A stretch of DNA of 48,563 bases. It comes from Nemertoderma westbladi (lineage: Eukaryota > Xenacoelomorpha > Nemertodermatida > Nemertodermatidae). The stretch lies in NCBI GenBank assembly GCA_032718475.1, contig JAUCBJ010003490.1, forward strand, positions 1-48,563. Reading direction: 5' to 3'. The notes under the pieces were generated by a model. That model had not been told where the DNA came from. It made no database searches and was given only the letters and a program-made list of their open reading frames with translations. Position numbers and translations under genes: made by a program. Of this stretch, positions 41,118 to 48,563 are shown one piece after another (position 1 is the first letter of the stretch; each line of letters opens with the position of its first letter).

Positions 41118-42564
41118 GGGATAAATATTTCTCCATTTGACGCAACACCGCCGCGGCCGCTATGAGGGAGGTGAATACCGCGGCCGCTCCTAAAGCCGCA
41201 GGCCATCGCTAACTATATAGGTTAACTTGGGATTCTGGGGGACTTTTCGATGAAGGAACTGACCAAATTTTTTTATTTTCTCACCAGGGGAGCGGCTCGG
41301 AATTCTAAGATATTAGCAACTCTAACATTATTAAATCTAACCCTTCGACGGACACGGCGGACAAAAAACCGTCATTTTTTCGACAATTTTAAAATTTTTT
41401 TGAAAGGCACTCTACAGTGGCTCGAAAAAACCCTAGGTTATTGCTTAACCGACGCCGGGATACGATAGAAGGGATTAATTAGTGAATTCGTTTTTTTTTT
41501 AAAAAAGATTACCACGCCTTTTTTCCGAAAATGTCCGTCAAAGTTGAAAAAACGGACAAAATGACTTTGCGGGATCCGCTATAACTCGGCTAATATTAAT
41601 CGTACGGGGACGAAAGTAACGCGGTTGGAAAGGGGAAGAGTGGTACTACCTTCGTATCGAATGGGGGTAAGATATTTATTAAAATTTCGGGTGGAAAAAG
41701 GGCCTGTAAATTTGTACGTTTTTGTCCGTCTTTTTTGGAAAACTTATTTCCGAAATGTTTAATTCGACAACGCGGGTAGGAATCCACTAATTCTTTTATG
41801 AAACTCGTAAAAGACCGTTGGGGCTACGTTCCTATCGAATGGGGGTACAAAAAATATGTCGGCAATAGGGGCCAAAAAGGGCCAGAATATGTAAAGTAGT
41901 TTTTATCGAATAATTTTTTATTTTTAACTTTAGTTGGTTAAGGTACATTCTATACAGTCAATATCCATACGGGGAATTCAAATATGCTATCGGTTTTGCT
42001 CCAAGGATGATATTAAAAAAATGAGGGCCAAAATTGTAATTTCGCGCTTCAAACTTGCTTCGCGGGAAATCGTCTACCTCGAAAACTACTTAACTTACGG
42101 GAGATTTGTTTACACAGACTTATAGTGCGTTAAATTATCTATCTAACAGCGTTAATCACAGCGCCGGAGGTATTATAAAACTGGAGCGGCAGGCGATCGT
42201 GTGAAATATAATATTTATAAAAAGGGACGAAAAATTTTTTTTTTTAACAAATCGCTATTCCATTATAATTTAGCGTATTGCGCCAAAAGTACCTGTAAAA
42301 AGTATCAAATTAACTCCGCTATCTTTTATCTTAACATATATAATTAAAATTACGAATTTTAAGGGTCGAAAAATATCGCGTTATTTTGGCCCTTTTTTTT
42401 AATTTTTTTGGGGCCAAAAATAACCCCTTCTCAAAAGATTAAGAAAAAAATTACGGCAAAGAATATACCAATTTTATTGAATTTGGACCACCAGAACCGA
42501 AGTTAGAGCGATTTTAGTGAAAAAATATAAATAATTTTTTTTGCAAAAAAATTAAGAATGGTCA

Positions 42565-42637
42565 GGTCAATATTGGATTTCGAACCCGCGAACTTAGGTT
42601 TCATTAACGTGATTGATAACCACTAGACTATGTGACC
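42565..42637 (-). tRNA. tRNA-like sequence (degenerate; pseudogene or SINE head)
   Basis: On the minus strand, 73 nt of tRNA length. An acceptor-like start GGTCACA has five pairable bases with the end ATTGACC. An A-box TAGTCTAGTGG lies at the expected place, and a B-box GGTTCGAAATCC puts the loop TTCGAAA at positions 54-60. The D-arm resembles that of tRNA-Glu/Asp types (GTCTAGTGGTTA). The anticodon arm does not form five pairs and the T-stem is poor, so it is not a functional tRNA and the isotype cannot be given. The intact A and B boxes would suit a polymerase III promoter of a tRNA-derived SINE. Perfect 13-bp inverted repeats AGAACCGAAGTTA (42493-42505) and TAACTTCGGTTCT (42680-42692) flank it. 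Confidence 0.5.
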
Positions 42638-43398
42638 AAGAGAATTTGAAATTTTCGAGTGACTATTTTTAAACATAAATAACTTCGGTTCTACAGGGCC
42701 GTTTAATCTGAAACTTTTTTCATTGGATAGAGGATAGATTGTAGTGTGTGAAATATGATAAAACTTGGGAAAAGACTTATGTGCACTTAGTGCAAAATGC
42801 ACTTAAATAGTGAACATTTTTTCGATATTTCAAACACTATTATATAGTCCATATTACATAGTCTATATTACTATATATGGTCCAAAATCGCAAATCCAGA
42901 TTTATTAAATTGGATTTTTGACACTTTTAGCGACTGACACTTGATCATACACTATCGTAGATCGGTAGAGGATAAACATAAGTTTGTTAAATAAAAGCCA
43001 CCATTACGATCTGCTAAAGTGCATTTGTACAAATAAGTGTGCAAAAGTGCAAATTTTTTAATAAGGTCAAATTATATAGTATTGGGTTATTTTCTTTGCA
43101 GATACTTTATTTTCATATTAATATGTTGTTTGAACCTTACTGAGCGCATTAGGGGATATGCGTACAAATAACCGGCCCTTATGAGGCTTCGATTGGGTAA
43201 ATTAATAAAACATAAGGTTGTATAGTATAATATTCTAAAAACCAGTGTGATATTAAATGCACTTTAAATAATAAATAGAAATCAAATAACAATTGGACCA
43301 CACAATTAAAAACTCGTACAATTTTGTACTTATTATATCGCTTCAAATTAATTCAACAGTTGATATTTGGGGGAAGGGGGAAGTTACAGTGTGCATTC

Positions 43399-43447
43399 GG
43401 GGGAAGTTTGGTGAACTGCATTTATGCAGTGAATCCAAACTTCCCCC
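43399..43447 (+). repeat. Strong 49-nt hairpin
   Basis: Outer arms GGGGGAAGTTTGG (43399-43411) and CCAAACTTCCCCC (43435-43447) pair perfectly over 13 bp. After a small internal loop (TGA against GAAT), the inner arms ACTGCAT and ATGCAGT (43415-43421 and 43424-43430) pair perfectly, leaving a 2-base loop. A further purine-rich GGGGGAAGGGGGAAG precedes it at 43370. This is the most stable foldback seen in the interval and could be a small-RNA precursor, a recombination relic or a miniature element core. Confidence 0.85.
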
Positions 43448-44049
43448 TTTGATATATCATATACTTAAGACATGCTAGGGTGACGGGGAAATATTTGTTA
43501 CTGTCACACTTTGCTTCCATTTATCCTATCCTTTATTATTACCCCAGTCAGATAAGAGATAATAAACCAGTAAAAACTAAACTAAACTGTCTTTCATGCA
43601 AACAAATTTCTAACTAAAGACGGGTGAATGACCATGACCATGGAAATAATTTTAAATATAATTGTATATCAACTATTTGGGGAGGCTTCCAAGTTAAACC
43701 CGAAAACAATTATTTTGTTACATACAGTAGTAAATAACGTTGTATGTTCTTCTTCCTCTCATAATAAAATATAAATGAAATATCTCAGATCGCTATGTCC
43801 TGTAACATTTCACAACCAAAATATTTAAGTGTGAAAAGTGTAGGCCTACCACACTCCGCCCAAACAACCGCAAACGCATAGCCAACAAATTTAACAAAAG
43901 GTTACATACATGTTGGGTTCATGACGAGATGAGTGAAAATTGATCGCGTAATATAAAGTAAAAAATTAAGAGACGGGCTGGCTCTCCTCCACTTTCTTAC
44001 CCAATGGATATGTTGTTGTAATAATCTAATATTGGGGCGGCTTTCTCTC

Positions 44050-44640
44050 GGTATTTGGATCAATAACAAACTGACATGGAAAAACCATTGCGCTTACGTT
44101 TTAAATAAAATTTCAAAATCATGCTGAATATTTTATAAAATTCGTCACATCCCACCTCTGAATATATTAAAAATGTTATACTATTCGTTAATCCACCCTT
44201 ACTTATTATACAGTATAGTTCTATGGGGCAGTACATACAACAAATATATAAATCCAATCCGTGTAAAAATAAATAAAATAATAAAAGCAATAACTTTTAA
44301 TCACTTCCAAGCACATTCTAATCCGATCTACAAATGCCTTAATATCTTGCCAATTGAAAGTCTATATAAACTAAAAGTAGCAAAACTAATGTGGGATATT
44401 CATAATGATAAGAAAAAGCAATTTATCACGGAGCTATTTACGTAAACATCACACATTGACATTTACGCAACCCGATCTACTACATCCAAAAACTATTTCA
44501 TTCAACGAACTAGATTATTGTCTACCCTAAACTCACTCAAATACAGCGGAGCTATCATTTGGAACTCACTAAAAATAGAACATAAAACAAGTAAATCAAA
44601 ACACTCACTGGCTAGAAAATAAAACTATTTATTACAAACT
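44050..44640 (+). pseudogene. LINE-C reverse transcriptase, C-terminal part
   Basis: Final segment of the LINE-C copy: GIWINNKLTWKNHC, YYSLIHPYLLYSIVLWGS, KINKIIKAITFNHFQAHS, PIYKCLNILPIESLYKLK, a stop at about 44443, then RSTTSKNYFIQRTRLS and AIIWNSLK. This order matches the C-terminus of the protein at 46504-48561 (FTLIHPYLTYGSILWGS, LNILPLDSLYKLQVG, GPQIWNIIPSDIRSS). Two stops (one at about 44131) make it non-functional. The host LINE ends near 44640 in AT-rich sequence. Confidence 0.85.
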
Positions 44641-45454
44641 GTATTAATTATTGAACAACCTATAATTATAAAATTAAATTTAATTACTAAATTAAAAATT
44701 ATTAACAATAGCAAATACATATGATACAAAATAATAGCTATGGCATTGATAGTGAAATATCGTCATCATAATTTTCATCATAATTTTCTTCGTCACATTA
44801 TAATTAAATTATTATTTCTTTTAGCAACCCCGTTTATAAACTAAAATACTCAGATTTTCAGCTAGACCAATTATTGGAAAAAAAATAAAAATTCTATGTA
44901 CCGAAAGGGCAACAAGTCGCAGGATATAATTTCGGCCATGAGATGTCACCAAACAATTGATTATTCTGTATATCACAACGAGATGATGTCACCAAACAAT
45001 TGATTATTCTGTATCTCACAACAAACTTCATCGAAAAGGAAAATGAAGGAGCAAAACTAGCTACGCTACTGCTTTATTCATCTCCTTTTACGATAATAAC
45101 TACTGTTATTGATTAATGCACCACCTACCTGTCCCTAAAAAATACATAAAATTTGTACAGATAAACGTTCACTGGTGCAGTAAGCTGATAATACATTCAC
45201 TCATTGTGTTATACTAATATGGAAAAATATAGGAGCTCTAACGAGCTCATTGATTTGATATTCAATTTAATGTACCATATTCTAGAACATTTTGTTTATT
45301 CCATACTTAGCTGGGCAACAATGCAATACCTTTTTAATTATACTTCTACTTGTCCAGTAAACGTGTCTATCGTAATTACGCTGTAGTAAACCGGCAGCGG
45401 TTCGATTTATTCGGTAATCAATATTGTTAGCTGGGATGTTTCAGTTTTATTGCC
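44641..45454. other. AT-rich DNA with a 43-bp tandem duplication
   Basis: No gene recognised. Two copies of GATGTCACCAAACAATTGAT plus the following bases start at 44942 and 44985, a 43-bp tandem duplication differing at very few positions. The rest is plain AT-rich sequence. Confidence 0.6.
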
Positions 45455-46036
45455 CATTCAACTAGAACCCAACTTTGACTCTTAGAGAAGATACAGTTCT
45501 TCGTGTTTTGCGCGCCGAACTTTTTGGTTCAGTTAAACGAATATTATGTGCTAAAACTTGAAATATTCCTCGAAAAAAAATCGGTAGGAGTAATTTTTCC
45601 CTTTCTTCGATAGCCATTGATGGGAAAGCCTGCTGCCCAAACCTATGTAAATCACTAGCATAATCACCCATGCCTTCCCCTACTACTTGTCTTCGATCTA
45701 ACAAACAATTATACAAATAGATGGTGTCTTGTGGCCCAAATTTTGCACGTAGATCAGTACAAATTTCTAAAAAATTTCATCTACACTGAGTTCATCCAGC
45801 ACACATGCTGCTGCACCTACCATGTAAACAAGCACAATCTTTCCCAGAATGTCATCAGTCCAACCTTGAAGTTTGGCAATCCTAGAAACCGACTTTATCC
45901 AAGCATCAACATCCCCTGTCGCATCGAAAGTATCCGGCTCTTTACGTATTCCATCAGCCATGATGAAGTTCATAGCTGAGTTCGTCGTCGAGTTTGCAGC
46001 TAGGTTCATCGTTGAGTTCATCATTGAGTTCGTCAT
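45455..46036 (-). pseudogene. Ty3/gypsy-like gag fragment, frameshifted
   Basis: Capsid-type protein of an LTR retrotransposon. The minus-strand frame starts with repeated Met-Asn-Ser codons (an imperfect 15-bp DNA repeat, 45970-46050), then has MADGIRKEPDTFDATGDVDA, WIKSVSRIAKLQGW and VYMVGAAACVLDEL. One frameshift at about 45767 leads to TDLRAKFGPQDTIYLYN, LLDRRQVVGEGMGDYASDLH and EREKLLLPIFFRGI. This matches the usual gag capsid pattern L..RF......Y...L..R.Q..GE....Y..DL. The zinc knuckle, polymerase and LTRs are not present next to it. Confidence 0.7.
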
Positions 46037-46204
46037 TGAGTTCGTTGTTGAGTTTGTTTATTTATTTATTTTTAATTTCCTTTCCATTATTTCCATAAAA
46101 TATGTACAAAGCACATACATAAAGTAAATGATATAACTAACATTGAAAAAAACATTGCACTGGATACTATAGCAATAGCATAGCTAGTAGTGCTAGTATC
46201 CAGA

Positions 46205-46275
46205 TGCTGGAAATAGTGGAGTGTGGGGGTGTTGTGGGGTGGGGGAGAGTAACTTGGGGGGGGGGGGGGGGGTGA
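46205..46275 (+). repeat. G-rich tract with G-run
   Basis: Contains GTGGGGTGGGGGAGAG and then a run of about 18 G (about 46255-46272), a local G-quadruplex-forming candidate. It lies downstream of the 3' end of the minus-strand LINE-C copy. Confidence 0.85.
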
Positions 46276-46503
46276 GGGTTCAGTTTATACTAGATTCAGA
46301 ATTTTACCAATTTAGAACTTGCTGACGTTTTTTATTCTCATCACACAAGCAATCGATAACACACGACGGGTCAGGTCCATGCACCAACGCAGGCAAACTA
46401 ACACATATAATATTGATAAATTTTAAAATTTTGTGGATTATAATTGCATTTCATAAGGGAAAAAAAATTCAAAAAAAAACAAATAAAAATAAAATAGAGT
46501 TAA
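46276..46503 (-). other. Probable 3' flank or untranslated region of the LINE-C copy
   Basis: Sequence immediately after the stop codon of the reverse transcriptase (TAA complement at 46504-46506). AT-rich with A-runs on the plus strand. No clear tail or target duplication could be identified, so the 3' border of the element is not fixed. Confidence 0.4.
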
Positions 46504-48561
46504 TCAGATAGAGGCTAACAGATATTGTTTTAATTTTTTAGAAAAGATTGTTTTTGTTTTTGAAGACCTAATGTCCGAAGGGATGATATTCCAAATTTGA
46601 GGGCCCTGGAAGCTCAAAGAGCGTTGAGATGAAGAGAGCCTTACAGTTTGAATATAGTAGTCACCTCGGGCTGCCGATCGGGTAGAATAGCTATGAATAG
46701 AAGCAGATTTTGTGAATAATTCTAGAATCGGGGCAGGAGATCGATTAGAATTCACTTCGTACATAAAACGCCCTACTTGCAGTTTATATAGACTGTCTAG
46801 AGGAAGAATATTTAATGATTTGTAGATTGGAGCAGCAGAGGATCTATAGGGATTAAAGGTTATACAACGGACTATTTTATTGAATTTTATGCAGAGTGGA
46901 TTGATGAGGGTACTTTGAGCACTGCCCCATAGAATACTACCATAGGTTAGATAGGGGTGAATTAGTGTGAAGTAAAGCTGGCGAAGTATATGAAGTGGGA
47001 AGATATAGCGTAGCTTATAGAAAATACCAGCAGATTTAGAGACTTTCTTTATTACATAGTTAATGTGAGGTTTCCAGCTGAGCTTACTATCAACGTATAT
47101 GCCTAGGAATTTATAACTATTTGTTATTTTAATTATTTGGTTGCTAATTAGTATCGAAGGAAAATCAGAAGGATTGTTTAAGGTGTTAGAGAATATAGTC
47201 ATTTCAGTTTTGTTTAAGTTTAGTGATAGACGATTATCAATCAGCCAATCAGCAACTTTCGATAATTCTGAATTAATGATGTTGGCTAAGTTGGTTATGT
47301 CTGGAGCTGATTGGCTGAGAGTAGTGTCATCAGCAAACAAGGTAGTTAGTAGAGTTGTAGCGTTAGGTAAGTCGTTAATGTAGATTAGAAAGAGAAATGG
47401 TGACAGAGTGCCACCCTGTGGTAGACCACATAATAAGGGTAGAAGAGAGGAGTAATTAGAATCTACAGAGACGAACTGAAATCGATTTGATAGGAAGCTG
47501 GAGATTAGTTGTAGCGGAGTTCCGCGTACGCCATAGCTCTCAAGCTTCGATAGTAGTATTTTATGGTTGATGGTGTCAAACGCCTTTTTTAGGTCAATAT
47601 ATATTGTGCAAGTAGTGTTTTTAATATCTAATGCCTGATGAATTTTTTCTGTTACTGTTAGGAGCGCGTGTGAAGTGGATGTTTTTGACCGGAAACCAAA
47701 TTGCGAATCAGATAAAATGCAGTATTGTGAGAAATAAGACAGTAATTGTGAGTTAATAATTTGTTCATATAATTTTGAGAGTATGGGAAGTAAAGAAATG
47801 GGTCGGTAATTATTAGGATCTGCAGGGTTTTCGGTTTTATATGAGGGAATAACTTTGGCTATTTTAAGGGAATTAGGAAAAAAACCTCTTCTGATGGAGA
47901 GGTTTATTAAATTGCTGATGTGTATGGATAAAGATTTAGCTGCCATTTGAAGAAGTTTGGAGGGGAATGGATCATTGGATGATGATTTGCAGTTAATATT
48001 TAGAAGTAAGTATTCTACCTCCACGGGCGTTGTTTCTATTAGCGAAAATGAATTAGGGCGAATATTAGATCGAGAGATATGGCGCAGCGGAGAGCGCGTA
48101 GACTTCGGTATTGTACTATCTAGTTTAGGTCCAATAGTAGCGAAGTGTTCGTTTAGTATGTTAGCTATTTCAGTAGGGTCCTTCGTAGTATTTATTTTGT
48201 CTCCACAGCGAGTAGTTATTTGTTTTGGGATGGACAGTTTTTTAGATTTGTTTAATGCAGAATTAATTATTACCCAGGTTTTTTTAATGGATTTAGAGTT
48301 TATTTGGAATTGATTAGTGTAGTAGGATTTTTCGGCAGCCCGCAGTGTTGTTGTTAGTTTGTTTCTATATGTTGTAAATAGAAGACGGTTAGATTCAGAT
48401 GGGTCCTTTAAGTACTTGCGGTAGAGTTTATTTTTTTTGAGACAGCTGGTCAAAATGGCGTCTGTCATCCAGGGTTTGATTGGTATTTTCCGAGGAGGGA
48501 CTATTTTTTTGGGAACATGGAGTTTACAAATTTTTTCAAGATCCTCATAAAAAGCGTCAAA
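46504..48561 (-). CDS. LINE-C (CR1/L2-like) reverse transcriptase, open to the window edge
   Basis: A continuous frame of 686 codons runs from the right edge of the window to the stop at 46504. The first 31 codons (48561-48469) precede the first Met and are in frame, so the true start and the endonuclease lie outside. Reverse transcriptase blocks in order are NNYRPISLLPILSKLYE, SQFGFRSKTSTSHALL, IYIDLKKAFDTINH (first aspartate), GLPQGGTLSPFLFLIYINDL, LFADDTTL (paired aspartates), DNRLSLNLNKTE and YKFLGIYVDSKLSW. A C-terminal block follows: FTLIHPYLTYGSILWGS and FQGPQIWNIIPSDIRS with a basic end KKLKQYLL. These are typical of the CR1/L2 group. No stop or frameshift is visible, unlike the copy at 30304-44640, so this may be a recent and possibly active insertion. 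Confidence 0.9.
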   Translation of the reverse strand, partial: FDAFYEDLEKICKLHVPKKIVPPRKIPIKPWMTDAILTSCLKKNKLYRKYLKDPSESNRLLFTTYRNKLTTTLRAAEKSYYTNQFQINSKSIKKTWVIINSALNKSKKLSIPKQITTRCGDKINTTKDPTEIANILNEHFATIGPKLDSTIPKSTRSPLRHISRSNIRPNSFSLIETTPVEVEYLLLNINCKSSSNDPFPSKLLQMAAKSLSIHISNLINLSIRRGFFPNSLKIAKVIPSYKTENPADPNNYRPISLLPILSKLYEQIINSQLLSYFSQYCILSDSQFGFRSKTSTSHALLTVTEKIHQALDIKNTTCTIYIDLKKAFDTINHKILLSKLESYGVRGTPLQLISSFLSNRFQFVSVDSNYSSLLPLLCGLPQGGTLSPFLFLIYINDLPNATTLLTTLFADDTTLSQSAPDITNLANIINSELSKVADWLIDNRLSLNLNKTEMTIFSNTLNNPSDFPSILISNQIIKITNSYKFLGIYVDSKLSWKPHINYVIKKVSKSAGIFYKLRYIFPLHILRQLYFTLIHPYLTYGSILWGSAQSTLINPLCIKFNKIVRCITFNPYRSSAAPIYKSLNILPLDSLYKLQVGRFMYEVNSNRSPAPILELFTKSASIHSYSTRSAARGDYYIQTVRLSSSQRSLSFQGPQIWNIIPSDIRSSKTKTIFSKKLKQYLLASI

Positions 48562-48563
48562 TT

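Larger units (their letters stand above)
41118..44049. other. Unidentified 2.9-kb insertion in LINE-C
   Basis: LINE-C coding stops at CCTAGGT (41117) and resumes at GGTATTTGG (44050), so 2932 bp are inserted. GGT at both borders is at most a 3-bp duplication, and no terminal inverted repeats were found. The first kilobase (41140-42130) is visibly rich in CpG compared with the rest of the window and has a tandem pair of CCGCGGCCGCT (41151-41161 and 41178-41188). It also has the phrase ATAACTCGGCTAATATTAAT and two copies of TATCGAATGGGGGTA (about 41657 and 41833). Such phrases occur in non-autonomous DNA transposons of invertebrates, but the class is unknown. The interval also holds a tRNA-like sequence and a strong hairpin, described separately. 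No gene is recognised. Confidence 0.6.

Noticed and set aside
42565-42637. Functional tRNA gene
   Set aside because: A and B boxes are good, but the anticodon arm does not pair and the T-stem and inner acceptor pairs are mismatched.
41118-44049. Helitron or PIF/Harbinger identity for the 2.9-kb insertion
   Set aside because: No 5'-TC/3'-CTRR ends with insertion between A and T, no terminal inverted repeats and no TWA duplication could be found.
25465-46036. A single 20-kb gypsy element joining the pol fragment (25465-25915) and gag (45455-46036)
   Set aside because: Both are on the minus strand in gag-to-pol order, but no LTRs, protease or integrase are seen, and unrelated insertions fill the gap. 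More likely they are independent fossils.

Overview
The window is non-genic, repeat-dominated eukaryotic DNA, most likely from an invertebrate animal. The evidence is AT-rich sequence, APE-type LINEs of two clades, hAT, piggyBac and PIF/Harbinger DNA transposons, Ty3/gypsy fragments, at least two consensus splice junctions, and five large tandem arrays. There are no operons, rRNA genes or CRISPR arrays. The species cannot be named from sequence alone. Only one short stretch (25135-25210) looks like an exon of an ordinary host gene: a signal peptide followed by a splice donor. Names used here: LINE-R is an RTE-like LINE, LINE-C is a CR1/L2-like LINE, hAT-1 and hAT-2 are two long-TIR hAT-like transposons, and pB-MITE is a non-autonomous piggyBac-like element. 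|| Layout. 1-2640: AT-rich DNA, then two out-of-order LINE-R fragments. 2641-3816: a GC-rich minisatellite of 60-bp and 51-bp units that starts at a LINE-R breakpoint. 4221-8402: 123 copies of a 34-bp satellite with no net length change. 8800-9370: a partial pB-MITE. 10503-11315: a G-rich 20-bp minisatellite with strong G-quadruplex potential. 11474-13038: a full pB-MITE with intact TTAA on both sides. 13088-13427: a 170-bp tandem duplication. 13553-20256: several LINE-R copies in both orientations, one of them (18858-20245) 5'-truncated and flanked by an 11-bp target duplication. 20462-23261: 55 copies of a 51-bp satellite that incidentally keeps a 1003-codon frame open. 23660-24752: 13 copies of an 85-bp satellite with two competing hairpins. 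25135-26307: the signal-peptide exon, a broken gypsy reverse transcriptase, and a PIF/Harbinger transposase N-terminal exon. 27631-30173: a tandem duplication in which one copy carries a second full pB-MITE and the other preserves the empty site. || 30304-44640 is the most informative part. One plus-strand LINE-C copy is spread over 14 kb by later insertions. A LINE-R 3' fragment (32412-36750) sits in its reverse transcriptase. That fragment holds hAT-1 (32520-36435, 8-bp duplication CTATATAA). The right inverted repeat of hAT-1 holds a 442-bp GC-rich retroposed segment (35936-36377, 15-bp duplication). Downstream, hAT-2 (37123-40977, 8-bp duplication CTGGCTAA) and an unidentified 2.9-kb segment (41118-44049) also interrupt LINE-C. 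This gives an insertion chronology. || 45455-46036: a frameshifted gypsy gag. 46504 to the right edge: a well-preserved minus-strand LINE-C reverse transcriptase cut off by the window end. || The genes do not form a pathway. They are autonomous or decayed mobile elements. The candidate novelties are the hAT family, whose inverted repeats are roughly ten times longer than usual and which keeps CxxH and RW-type transposase motifs, and the pB-MITE built from five 163-bp palindrome-centred subrepeats. All identifications come from reading motifs and comparing copies within the window; no database search was possible.
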